A DNA stretch of 32,838 nucleotides from Crocinitomicaceae bacterium (GTDB lineage Bacteria > Bacteroidota > Bacteroidia > Flavobacteriales_D > Crocinitomicaceae). Below the pieces are notes generated by a model that saw only the letters and a list, made by a program, of their open reading frames with translations, ran no database searches and had not been told where the DNA came from. The translations under genes and the position numbers were made by a program. Shown one piece after another: positions 9,133 to 17,509 of the stretch (its first letter is position 1; every line of letters starts with the position of its first letter). Where the stretch lies: the NCBI GenBank assembly GCA_002709305.1, contig PAQM01000018.1, positions 1-32,838 on the forward strand. Direction: 5' to 3'.

Positions 9133-10662
9133 CTAATGCATCTGTTCTTCTTCTGGGATTTTTTCTGGTGGGAAAATCTTTTCAACATTTTTTTTCTTCT
9201 GAAGACGATCCATTAAATCTTCAAGTTGTGATACACTTAAACTTTTGGCTATTATTCGATTATCTTTGTCTAAAACAAAAACTTTAGGTGTAGCATATAT
9301 GTCATATGTTTGTTGATAGTTTAATGATTTTAAAGTAGTATACCTTGGAACAAATTGACGGGCATCTTTTGTAGCTTCTTTAAAAAGATTATCTGTTACA
9401 GCAACATTTATGAATTCTAGATTATTTTTTTTGATAAATTCTTTCCACTCTTTAAATTCTTTGCCAATTGCTTTCCCTACAGCAAATATCTCAATATTTC
9501 TATTTCGAAATTTACGTTCATATAAAGTTTGAAGTTTTGGGGTTATTTTTTTACAATGTCCACAATTAGGATCCCAAAAATATAGTATCGTATACTCACT
9601 GTTTAGACTATAAAAATCCTTCCAATTTTTATCTGAAGTATCTCTCAGTTTTATGTTAGGTGCTATCGATCCAATTACAAGATTTTTTTGTGTTTCAACT
9701 CTTTCACATAATGTTTTTAATTTCTCTTTTTTCATCCAATGAGCTAAAGAGTTACCTTGTTCATTTGTTCTACAGTAGTAACGATCAGCCATCATTATAA
9801 ATACTTTATCCATTCCCATTATTTTACTTTTTTCATAGTAGTTAGTAATCCATGTAACTGTAAATTGAAACATTTCATTTTTAGGGTTCAATTGATCACA
9901 AAGTTTAAATGCGTGAAAAATAATTGTATCCCAATTTTGGACCATCATATTTTTACTGAAATAATTTTCTAATTTATTTTCATATATAGGTGTTCTAACT
10001 AAGCGTTCATCTTGCAAGTCTATATTGTCAAAATAGTGTTCTCTGAAATAAAGAAATCTAAAATTTGAATCAATAGGTTGCCCTAATTCATTTTTAGGTG
10101 TTTCTGGAATGGAAATATCCATTGACATTTTCACAATTTTAGCAACTAATTTATTTTTATTATTTTTTATAATATCATTTTGATAATCAATTACATTTTG
10201 AGTTTTTTCATCAATTTTTTTTGTGAGATTTTTATATTCATTTGAATTACTAGTAAATTTTTTGCGTTCTTCTACGAATTGATTTGTAATTATTCGTTGG
10301 TTATTAAGCCATTTAATATATGGAATAAATGCTTTGTTTTCATTGGATCTCTTCACTTTAGCATTTACTAATAAATCGGGGTAAGTGGACTCAATTATTA
10401 TGTCTTCGTTGTTGTAAACAAATTCAAGAATTTTCTGATCTGGTAAGAATAGAGCCAAAATTCCAGGTTTTTGTTTTGAACCATTAAATTCAACGGTACC
10501 ATTGATCATTTTTGCAGTATCAGCATAGTAAAGCTTCTTACCATAATATCTTACAAGGTTCACAGTTGTGTCTTCTTGATTATGTATTTTAAATTTAATT
10601 TTTTGACTAAAAGATACTGTAGTTGATAAGAATATTAATGTTACTAGTAATAGCCTTTTCAT
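9133..10662 (-). CDS. Exported TlpA-like thioredoxin-fold protein (DUF4369/DUF5106-type N-terminal region)
   Basis: 509 residues with a signal peptide (about 1-19, ending SFSQ). The N-terminal ~100 residues resemble the DUF4369 domain typical of Bacteroidota TlpA-like proteins, and the helical middle (about 115-330) resembles DUF5106. The C-terminal thioredoxin fold carries FWDPNCGHCKK, with a CGHC redox pair near residues 366-369, and a cis-Pro region (YATPKVFVLD). It should act in the periplasm as a thiol:disulfide oxidoreductase or reductant-delivery protein. The tail is rich in Lys, Pro and Glu. It stands alone, with about 140 bases on either side. The specific client is unknown. Confidence 0.88.
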   Translation of the reverse strand: MKRLLLVTLIFLSTTVSFSQKIKFKIHNQEDTTVNLVRYYGKKLYYADTAKMINGTVEFNGSKQKPGILALFLPDQKILEFVYNNEDIIIESTYPDLLVNAKVKRSNENKAFIPYIKWLNNQRIITNQFVEERKKFTSNSNEYKNLTKKIDEKTQNVIDYQNDIIKNNKNKLVAKIVKMSMDISIPETPKNELGQPIDSNFRFLYFREHYFDNIDLQDERLVRTPIYENKLENYFSKNMMVQNWDTIIFHAFKLCDQLNPKNEMFQFTVTWITNYYEKSKIMGMDKVFIMMADRYYCRTNEQGNSLAHWMKKEKLKTLCERVETQKNLVIGSIAPNIKLRDTSDKNWKDFYSLNSEYTILYFWDPNCGHCKKITPKLQTLYERKFRNRNIEIFAVGKAIGKEFKEWKEFIKKNNLEFINVAVTDNLFKEATKDARQFVPRYTTLKSLNYQQTYDIYATPKVFVLDKDNRIIAKSLSVSQLEDLMDRLQKKKNVEKIFPPEKIPEEEQMH

Positions 10663-10695
10663 AATATTTTATTTTTTTAATTGTGTTTTTGTTAT

Positions 10696-10707
10696 AACGT
10701 TAACGTT
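10696..10707. repeat. 12-bp palindrome AACGTTAACGTT in the upstream region of the TlpA-like gene
   Basis: Two abutting AACGTT hexamers form a perfect dyad about 35 bases upstream of the start of the TlpA-like gene. It could be an operator half-site pair, but an AT-rich genome produces short palindromes by chance and I see no second copy. Confidence 0.25.
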
Positions 10708-10805
10708 CTGTTTTTAGATGCTTTAATATTGATTAAATAGTTTAAATTTTTATTTTTCAATAATTGATTTTAATTATTATTAATGTCAATAATCATTCCA
10801 ATTTT

Positions 10806-11723
10806 TTATTGAAATTTAGATGCTAAATCACTTAATATTATTTCTTTCATTTTTTTATTTGTATCAAAATTAATCCAATTAGCACTTTTATCTTTTCTAA
10901 ACCAAGTTAATTGACGTTTTGCATATCTTCTTGTGTTTTGTTTTATTTTAATTATAGTAGATTCTAAAGAGTTATAGCCATCTAAATAATTAAATATTTC
11001 TTTATATCCGACTGTTTTTAATGAATTAAGTTTTCTATATTTAATTAAAGATTTCACTTCTTTAATTAATCCTTTTTCAATCATTTTATCGACTCTCAAA
11101 TTAATTCTATTATATAATTGTGTTCGATTATGATTAATTATATACTTATGAATTTTAAATGTGCGATTATTAGCAGCTTTAGTTTTTGATTTTCTTAATT
11201 CTGAATATTTTTTTCCTGTAATTCGAATAACTTCAATCGCACGTATTATACGCATAGGATTATTTCGATCAACTTCTTGATAGTATTTGATGTCTTTTTC
11301 TTTTAATTCGTTTAATAATGGCAAGGTACCATATTTTTCATGTTCTGATATTATTTGTGATTTGATATTAGAATCTGTTGGTATATCATCTAGACCATAA
11401 CATAATGCATTAATAAACATACCTGAACCTCCAACTAAAATAGCAACATCATTAGATTTAAAAATTTGATTTAAAACTATTAAGCCATCTTTTTCAAATT
11501 TAGCAGAAGTAACTTCATCTATTACTGAATGTGAATCAACAAAATAATGCTTAATACCATCTTGTTCTTCTAAATCAGGTTTAGCTGTTCCTATATTTAA
11601 TTCTTTATAAAATTGTCTAGAATCTGCTGATAGAATTGAAGTGTTGAAATGTTTAGCTAATTCTATACTAAGTGATGTTTTTCCACTTGCTGTAGGACCT
11701 TCTATTACAATTAAATGTTTGAT
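10806..11723 (-). CDS. miaA: tRNA dimethylallyltransferase MiaA, with non-ATG start
   Basis: Adds a dimethylallyl group from DMAPP to N6 of A37 in tRNAs reading UNN codons. Visible hallmarks are the P-loop GPTASGKT (11676-11699), SADSRQFYKELNIGTAKP, ILVGGSGMFINAL, the RINLRVDKMIEKGLIKEV helix, TVGYKE and the C-terminal TRRYAKRQLTWFRKD. The length of about 305 residues is normal. The reading frame is intact, but between its upstream stop (11754-11756) and the P-loop there is no ATG, GTG or TTG; only ATT (11747), ATA (11735) and ATC (11723) are available. I set the start at the ATC giving xKHLIVIEGPTASGKT, which matches usual family N-termini; the ATA is the alternative. The first in-frame ATG (11420) would delete the P-loop and cannot be right. 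It follows the DUF2795 gene by about 50 bases. Confidence 0.9.
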   Translation of the reverse strand: MKHLIVIEGPTASGKTSLSIELAKHFNTSILSADSRQFYKELNIGTAKPDLEEQDGIKHYFVDSHSVIDEVTSAKFEKDGLIVLNQIFKSNDVAILVGGSGMFINALCYGLDDIPTDSNIKSQIISEHEKYGTLPLLNELKEKDIKYYQEVDRNNPMRIIRAIEVIRITGKKYSELRKSKTKAANNRTFKIHKYIINHNRTQLYNRINLRVDKMIEKGLIKEVKSLIKYRKLNSLKTVGYKEIFNYLDGYNSLESTIIKIKQNTRRYAKRQLTWFRKDKSANWINFDTNKKMKEIILSDLASKFQ

Positions 11724-11781
11724 TTTTTTTAATATGGTAGGTTTAATTAATTCTTAAGATAAAACTTATTGTTGGAGACTT

Positions 11782-12003
11782 TTAATATTCATCTTCATTA
11801 AAAAGAAAATCTTCTCTAGAAGGATAATCTGGCCATATTTCTTCTATATTTTCATATGTTTCACCTTCATCTTCTAAAGCTTGAAGATTTTCAACAACCT
11901 CTAATGGGGCGCCAGTTCTTATTGCGAAATCTACTAATTCATCTTTCGCTGCTGGCCATGGAGCGTCTTCTAAATAAGATGCTAGTTCTAGTGTCCAGTA
12001 CAT
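11782..12003 (-). CDS. Small DUF2795-type conserved Bacteroidota protein
   Basis: 73 residues beginning MYWTLELASYLEDAPWPAAK and ending in a strongly acidic tail (FLFNEDEY). This resembles the small conserved DUF2795 proteins of Bacteroidota, whose function is unknown to me. An ATG at 12066 in the same frame would add 21 basic residues (MECFKLKLNLRQ...) that do not look like part of the family, so I chose the inner ATG at 12001-12003. The sequence is acidic and probably cytosolic. It lies between the cobalamin adenosyltransferase and miaA on the same strand. Confidence 0.8.
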   Translation of the reverse strand: MYWTLELASYLEDAPWPAAKDELVDFAIRTGAPLEVVENLQALEDEGETYENIEEIWPDYPSREDFLFNEDEY

Positions 12004-12113
12004 ATGATTTTTTTTAAAATTAGTCCTTATTTGGCGCAAATTTAATTTTAATTTAAAACATTCCAAATTTTATTAGATAAAGATTTAACTATTAATAAAT
12101 TTAATTTTTTTCT

Positions 12114-12662
12114 TTACATTCTTGGTTTCCAAAGTTCTTCTTTTATTTTTAAATCTTTCGATAATTTACGACTTAACACAAAAAGGTAATCACTTAATCT
12201 ATTTATATATGGCAGAATTATTTGTGGAATTATTTCAGTTGAATTTAGTTCATTAATGATTCTTTCAGATCTTCTGCAAATAGAACGTGCAATATGTGTA
12301 TAAGAAACAGTTGTATGTCCGCCAGGAAGAATAAAGTTTGTCATGGGTTCTAATTCTGTTTGCATTTCATCAATCCAATTTTCAAGATTGGTTATATCTT
12401 CTTTGTGTATTTGTGGAAGTTGTCTTTTTGATTTTTTAGTATCCACAGCAAGTAATGATCCTAGTGTAAACAATCGATCTTGTGTTTCAATCAATTGATT
12501 AGTGTATTTTTGATTAATATTTTGATCTCTAATTAATCCTATGTATGAATTTAATTCATCTATTGTACCATAGGATTCAATACGTAAAGAGTTTTTGGGA
12601 ATGCGAGTTCCACCAATTAGCTGTGTGGTTCCAGTATCTCCTTTTTTTGTATATATTTTCAT
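12114..12662 (-). CDS. PduO-type cob(I)alamin adenosyltransferase
   Basis: 182 residues. It transfers the 5'-deoxyadenosyl group of ATP to cob(I)alamin to make adenosylcobalamin. Evidence is the N-terminal ATP-binding YTKKGDTGTTQLIGGTR, the ESYGTIDELNSYIGL helix and the SICRRSERIINEL motif, with LPYINRLSDYLFVLSRKL near the end; all are standard for the PduO/MMAB family. Its ATG overlaps the stop of the cyclase gene as TAATG (12660-12664), so the two are probably translationally coupled. No other cobalamin gene lies nearby, consistent with cofactor salvage rather than synthesis. Confidence 0.93.
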   Translation of the reverse strand: MKIYTKKGDTGTTQLIGGTRIPKNSLRIESYGTIDELNSYIGLIRDQNINQKYTNQLIETQDRLFTLGSLLAVDTKKSKRQLPQIHKEDITNLENWIDEMQTELEPMTNFILPGGHTTVSYTHIARSICRRSERIINELNSTEIIPQIILPYINRLSDYLFVLSRKLSKDLKIKEELWKPRM

Positions 12663-14353
12663 TATTTAGATTTTAGATTTTTTAATTTTTGTTTTAAATC
12701 ATTTATTCGTACAGATTTACCATAATTTCTTAAATTTTTTGCAGATACGGTAAAATATTTATGAGTTTTCTCCAAAAAATATAATTGATATTTTAACCAT
12801 TCTTTTTCTGACATTTTATGACCATAGTCAGAAAGTTCTTGTCTTAATTTTTTAACAATTATATGGTAATCGGGTCTACCTAAGTAATCATAATCTGCAT
12901 CCACCATTATTTGCTCAAGTAATGTCTTTGGTATAATATTGGCTTTTGTGACGCTAATGCAATTGGATATTATTTTAATTTGTTTGTCAGAATATCCAAA
13001 TTTTGGTAGAGTAGATTTGGCCATAGATATAGCAAAATCTTCATTTTTATTATATTTTAAAATGAATCCTGCATCATGATATAGAGCAGCAGTTCTGATA
13101 AGGTACATTTCTTCTTTTGTAATACCTTCTAGTTTGCCATATCTGATTGCCGAATTTTCAACATTTAATGTATGTGGTATATCATGATATAGCATATTTT
13201 CTGGTAGTAAAGATTTTAATTGATTTAAAATCCAATTGCGCATAAGGTCAAAATCCATTGATTCTAATCCACAAGTAATTCTCAGTTTAGAATTAGGTGT
13301 AAAACCTTCATTATATATTGAATATTCTGGTTTAATTGAATTCAAATAGAACATTTCTACAGATCCTCCTCTTTTTTGTAAATCAATTTTACCTCTAGGT
13401 TTAGTTAAGAAATATTGGTCTATTTGTTCATGAATAGATTTTGTTATACTAATATTTCCATTTTTTGTTACTGATTCTGCTCTAGAAGCTATATTTACAG
13501 TATCTCCCCAAACGTCAAAGCTATATTTGGTAGAGCCAATAATTCCAGCAACCAATGGTCCCATATGAAGCCCAATCCTTATTTCCCAGAAATCACGTCT
13601 TAAAGAAATCGCAACGTCTTTTTCATTCCTCATAAAGTCTCGAATCTCAATAGCTGCTAAACAAGCTCTAACTGCTGGTTTAGGCTTATTTTCTGTTACA
13701 CCTGATAGAGCCATATATGCATCTCCAATTGTTTTAATCTTTTCGAGGTTATATTTTAACATTATTTCGTCAAATTTAGAAAAGTATTTTTCTAACTGCT
13801 GAATTAAAGTTAGTGGTTTAGAGGATTTAGCTTTTTGAGAAAAGTCTACAAAATCAGTAAATAATATTATACCTTTTTCTACTCTTTTTGGTGAAAATTT
13901 TCCGCCCGAAGATAGTTCGTTTAATATTGTTTCAGGAAAAATATTACTTAACAGTTCTCCGATACGCTTGTCTTTGTAGTAAAGCTTTTTAAAAACCTCA
14001 ATTTTACTTTTAATTAAATTTGGATTGAAAGGGAAAGGAATGTAATCAACCGCTCCAAGTTTCATTCCTTTATATATTTTAGAATTAGTTGTATTTCTAT
14101 TAGATATTAATATTACATAGTTGTTTCTTAGTTTACTTTTGTCTTTTAATTCATTAATAACGTTTTTTTCATTGATTGTACATTCGATATCAAGTATGAT
14201 GATTCCGATATCTTTTTTTTTTATTATTTCTATTGCGTTTTTTAGAGTATGTGTCATCAATATATTATTGCCTCCACCAGAAAGAATTTCTTTTAATCCA
14301 ATACGAATAATTTCTTCTGGTTGAATGATTAGTATATTGATGAATTTTTCCAT
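12662..14353 (-). CDS. Receiver-like / class III adenylate cyclase / HD-domain fusion protein
   Basis: 563 residues with no membrane segment. Residues 1-125 look like a response-regulator receiver, but degraded: Asp55 is present (IIILDIEC), while the usual acidic pair is Gln11-Pro12 and the usual Lys before the final PF is Phe107. Residues about 155-340 are a class III nucleotide cyclase with the full catalytic set: metal Asp167 and Asp211, adenine-selecting Lys207 and Asp280 (DVWGDTVNIASR), and transition-state Asn287 and Arg291. This predicts cAMP formation from ATP. Residues about 380-545 form an HD-type domain (HDIPHT; TAALYHDAGF with His426-Asp427; a later VDADYDYLG). It starts 4 bases after ispH stops and overlaps the adenosyltransferase start. 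Whether HD hydrolyses a cyclic nucleotide is unknown. Confidence 0.9.
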   Translation of the reverse strand: MEKFINILIIQPEEIIRIGLKEILSGGGNNILMTHTLKNAIEIIKKKDIGIIILDIECTINEKNVINELKDKSKLRNNYVILISNRNTTNSKIYKGMKLGAVDYIPFPFNPNLIKSKIEVFKKLYYKDKRIGELLSNIFPETILNELSSGGKFSPKRVEKGIILFTDFVDFSQKAKSSKPLTLIQQLEKYFSKFDEIMLKYNLEKIKTIGDAYMALSGVTENKPKPAVRACLAAIEIRDFMRNEKDVAISLRRDFWEIRIGLHMGPLVAGIIGSTKYSFDVWGDTVNIASRAESVTKNGNISITKSIHEQIDQYFLTKPRGKIDLQKRGGSVEMFYLNSIKPEYSIYNEGFTPNSKLRITCGLESMDFDLMRNWILNQLKSLLPENMLYHDIPHTLNVENSAIRYGKLEGITKEEMYLIRTAALYHDAGFILKYNKNEDFAISMAKSTLPKFGYSDKQIKIISNCISVTKANIIPKTLLEQIMVDADYDYLGRPDYHIIVKKLRQELSDYGHKMSEKEWLKYQLYFLEKTHKYFTVSAKNLRNYGKSVRINDLKQKLKNLKSK

Positions 14354-14357
14354 TTAT

Positions 14358-15569
14358 CTATAAATTGAATTTATTTATATCATAGTCAACTTTCATAAGA
14401 TGTAATATTTTTTTTATTACGTTGTCTACAATAGCATCTGGACATGATGCGCCTGAGGTAATTATAATTTTTAATTTATCATTATCTCCAAGGAAATTAT
14501 TTGATGTTATATTTTTTTTAGAGTGAATATCAAATGAATTAATCAGATTTTTATCTAATATTTCTTTTTCATTTTTAATGAAAAATGTTTTAAATTTCTC
14601 TTCTAATAATTCAACTAAATGCGAAGTGTTACTGCTATTATATCCTCCTACAACAATGGCTAAATCTGCTTTTAAGTTCAATAATTCTAAAGTTGCTGAT
14701 TGATTGTCATTTGTTGCATAACATAAGGTGTCTCTAGTATCAGCAAAATGATTTTTAATATTTTCTTCCCCGAATTTTTTAATCATTGTACTACGTATAA
14801 TATCGGATATTTCTTGGGTTTCTGAAGCTAACATAGTAGTTTGATTTACTACTCCAATTGTGTTTAAGTTTTTTTCTGGATTAAAGTTATCTGAATATTT
14901 ATTTTCGAAATATTTTTTGAATTTTTCAGTTGAATGTTTGCCTAAAATGTATTCTGTAAGAAATTTTGTTTCCTCCATATTTTTCACAATAAGTGAAGGT
15001 GAATTTTCTCTACTATGTGAAAAAGTTGCTTTAGTTTCTTCATGATTATATTTTCCATGAATAATAATAGTGTGTTTATTCTTACCAAGTTTTTTTGATC
15101 TGTTCCAAACTTTTTCAACAAATGGACAAGTCGTGTTGTATGTTTTAACATCAACTCCTTTTTCTAATAATAGGTTGTGTATTCTTTTTGTTGTACCAAA
15201 TGCAGGTATTATAACAATATCTTCCGGTGTTATATCTTTCCATGGAATTAGTTGTGTTCCATCAGTGTCTTGAATAAACTTAACCCCTTGATCTAAAAGA
15301 TCTTGATTTACATCTGGATTATGTATCATTTGACTAATTAAGAATATACGTTTATTTGGGTTTTCCTCAATAGCTAGATAGGATCGTTCAATTGCATTTT
15401 CAACACCATAACAAAATCCAAAGTGCCTACTAATTATGAATTCTACATCTCCAAATTTAAGTATAGTGGGAGAGAAATCTTTTTTTCTAGGGTCTTCTAA
15501 TTTTCGTTTAGCCTTTACCCTGCTAATAATTTCGGATTTATAATATTCGGGTATATTGAATTTTTTCAT
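14358..15569 (-). CDS. ispH: 4-hydroxy-3-methylbut-2-enyl diphosphate reductase (long form)
   Basis: Last step of the MEP isoprenoid pathway: reduction of HMBPP to IPP and DMAPP using a [4Fe-4S] cluster. The three cluster Cys are visible: Cys53 in HFGFCYGVENA, Cys148 in YNTTCPFVEKVW and Cys376 in TSGASCPDA. Other family marks are LISQMIHNPDVNQDL, IIHGKYNHEETKAT and VVNQTTMLASET. At 403 residues it belongs to the long IspH type rather than the ~315-residue enterobacterial form. The product DMAPP is the substrate of MiaA in the same gene run. It lies 53 bases after glmM and 4 bases before the cyclase gene. Confidence 0.96.
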   Translation of the reverse strand: MKKFNIPEYYKSEIISRVKAKRKLEDPRKKDFSPTILKFGDVEFIISRHFGFCYGVENAIERSYLAIEENPNKRIFLISQMIHNPDVNQDLLDQGVKFIQDTDGTQLIPWKDITPEDIVIIPAFGTTKRIHNLLLEKGVDVKTYNTTCPFVEKVWNRSKKLGKNKHTIIIHGKYNHEETKATFSHSRENSPSLIVKNMEETKFLTEYILGKHSTEKFKKYFENKYSDNFNPEKNLNTIGVVNQTTMLASETQEISDIIRSTMIKKFGEENIKNHFADTRDTLCYATNDNQSATLELLNLKADLAIVVGGYNSSNTSHLVELLEEKFKTFFIKNEKEILDKNLINSFDIHSKKNITSNNFLGDNDKLKIIITSGASCPDAIVDNVIKKILHLMKVDYDINKFNL

Positions 15570-15622
15570 TAGAGATAAAAATAAGAAAAACGTAATTTTT
15601 ATAAATTATTCTATGAGTGAAA

Positions 15623-17008
15623 TTATAAAACACTTTTAATTTCATTGATTATTCTTTCTGAGAGAGCTTTTGCTAATTTTAAAGAAGTGCTTTCAGAATA
15701 AATACGTATAATTGGTTCTGTATTACTTTTACGAAGATGAACCCATTCATTTGCTATGTAAATTTTTAAACCATCCGTTTTATCTAATTCTTTATCTGAA
15801 TATTTGTCTGCTATTTTTTCTAATATTTTATCAACATTAATTTCAGGGGTTAATTCAATTTTATTTTTAGAAATAACATATTTTGGATAATGATCTCTTA
15901 ATTTAGATAGAGTAGTTTTTCTTTCAGCCAATAAAGATAGAAATAAAGCAATTCCAACTAATGAATCTCTTCCATAGTGAAGTTTAGGATAAATAATACC
16001 TCCATTCCCTTCGCCACCAATAACTGCATTTTTCTCTTTCATTTTTTTTACAACATTTACTTCACCAACTGCTGAAGTATAGTACTTTTGTCCGATATTT
16101 TCTGTTACATCTCTTAATGCTCGAGTTGATGAAAGATTGGAAACAGTAGACCCAGGTGTTTTAGAGATTACATAATCAGCTACAGCAACTAATGTGTATT
16201 CTTCGCCAAACATTGTTCCATCTTCACAAACAAAAGCAAGACGATCTACATCTGGATCAACTGTAATACCTATTTCATAATTGAGTTCTTTTATTTTTTT
16301 AGATAAATCTTCTAAGTTTTCGGGTAAAGGTTCTGGATTATGAGCAAAGTGACCTGTAGGATCACAGTTTATTTTTTTTATTTTTTCTATTCCAAGTGAT
16401 TCTAGAAGAGCAGGTACAAATATACCCCCACTTGAATTTACAGCATCGATAACAACGGAGAAGTTTGCTTCTTTAATAGCTTTTTTATTTACCAGAGGTA
16501 AATTTAAAATTAAGTCGATGTGTTTTTTTAAGTATGAATTATCCTTTGATAATTTACCTAGATTATCAACGTCAGCATAATGGAAAGATTCATTCTCTGA
16601 AATAGCTATAACTTCAATTCCATCTTTGTTAGAAATAAATTCACCTTTATTGTTTAATAATTTGAGTGCATTCCACTGTTTTGGATTGTGACTAGCTGTT
16701 AAAATAATACCTCCTTGAGCATTTTCAAGAGGCACTGCAATTTCAACAGTTGGAGTTGTTGAAAGACCTAGGTCTATTACATCAATACCTAAACCTATTA
16801 GGGAAGAGGAGACAAGACTTGAAATCATTTCACCTGATATTCTTGCATCTCTACCAATTACAACTTTTAATTTTTTTCCTTTGTTTTTTTCATATAACCA
16901 AGTACCGTATGCAGAAGCGAATTTAACAGTATCTAATGGTGTTAGAGCATTATTTATTTTACCACCAATAGTCCCTCTAATTCCTGATATTGATTTAATT
17001 AGTGTCAT
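15623..17008 (-). CDS. glmM: Phosphoglucosamine mutase / phosphohexomutase family enzyme
   Basis: 461 residues of the alpha-D-phosphohexomutase superfamily. All four active-site loops are visible: phosphoserine loop TASHNP, metal loop DPDVDRLAF, sugar-binding loop GGEGNGGIIYP and phosphate-binding loop RKSNTEPIIRIYSES. The opening SISGIRGTIGG matches the GlmM-like group, which makes glucosamine-1-phosphate for UDP-GlcNAc. A phosphomannomutase/phosphoglucomutase role cannot be excluded from sequence alone. Its ATG overlaps the ribH stop as TAATG (17006-17010). Confidence 0.87.
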   Translation of the reverse strand: MTLIKSISGIRGTIGGKINNALTPLDTVKFASAYGTWLYEKNKGKKLKVVIGRDARISGEMISSLVSSSLIGLGIDVIDLGLSTTPTVEIAVPLENAQGGIILTASHNPKQWNALKLLNNKGEFISNKDGIEVIAISENESFHYADVDNLGKLSKDNSYLKKHIDLILNLPLVNKKAIKEANFSVVIDAVNSSGGIFVPALLESLGIEKIKKINCDPTGHFAHNPEPLPENLEDLSKKIKELNYEIGITVDPDVDRLAFVCEDGTMFGEEYTLVAVADYVISKTPGSTVSNLSSTRALRDVTENIGQKYYTSAVGEVNVVKKMKEKNAVIGGEGNGGIIYPKLHYGRDSLVGIALFLSLLAERKTTLSKLRDHYPKYVISKNKIELTPEINVDKILEKIADKYSDKELDKTDGLKIYIANEWVHLRKSNTEPIIRIYSESTSLKLAKALSERIINEIKSVL

Positions 17009-17496
17009 TATAATGATTTTTTTAGTTCAATCATCTTTAAACAAGCAATTGCACATTCTATACCTTTATTTCCATGGATACCACCTGATCTTTCTATAGA
17101 TTGTTGTTTATTTTTATCTGTTAATACACAAAACATTACAGGTAGGTTATACTTCAAATTAACATCTTTAATTCCTTGTGTAACTCCGTCACATACGAAA
17201 TGGAAATGTTGAGTTTCACCTTCTATTATTACGCCAATAGCAATAATACCATCTACTTCTTTCTTTTCGCATAAGAACTGACAACCTAGAGGAAGTTCAA
17301 AAGATCCAGGGACAAATTTTATATCTATGTTATTTTCTTTAACACCAGATTTTAATAAAACTTCTTTCGCTCCTTCTAAAAGATTTAAAGTTATTTCTTT
17401 ATTCCATTCAGAAACAACAATGCCGATTTTAAAATCGGCACAGTTTGGAATAATTTCCTTATTGTATTCTGACAAGTTGCGTTTCGCAGTAGCCAT
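17008..17496 (-). CDS. ribH: 6,7-dimethyl-8-ribityllumazine synthase
   Basis: 162 residues. It condenses 5-amino-6-ribitylamino-uracil with 3,4-dihydroxy-2-butanone 4-phosphate, the penultimate step of riboflavin synthesis. Family motifs seen are VVSEWNKEIT, FVPGSFELPLG, IGVIIEGETQHFHFVC (with the catalytic His), PVMFCVLTDKNKQQS and the GNKGIECAI segment. It starts 13 bases after the TPR gene stops and is coupled to glmM. Confidence 0.96.
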   Translation of the reverse strand: MATAKRNLSEYNKEIIPNCADFKIGIVVSEWNKEITLNLLEGAKEVLLKSGVKENNIDIKFVPGSFELPLGCQFLCEKKEVDGIIAIGVIIEGETQHFHFVCDGVTQGIKDVNLKYNLPVMFCVLTDKNKQQSIERSGGIHGNKGIECAIACLKMIELKKSL

Positions 17497-17509
17497 AATA
17501 GATGTTTAA

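Noticed and set aside
10806-11420. miaA as a truncated pseudogene starting at the first ATG (11420)
   Set aside because: The frame continues without a stop through SADSRQ and the P-loop up to 11723 or beyond, so the enzyme is full length; only the start codon is abnormal.
12004-12066. N-terminal extension of the DUF2795-type protein
   Set aside because: The 21 extra residues are basic and low in complexity, unlike the well-conserved core that starts at MYWTLELAS.
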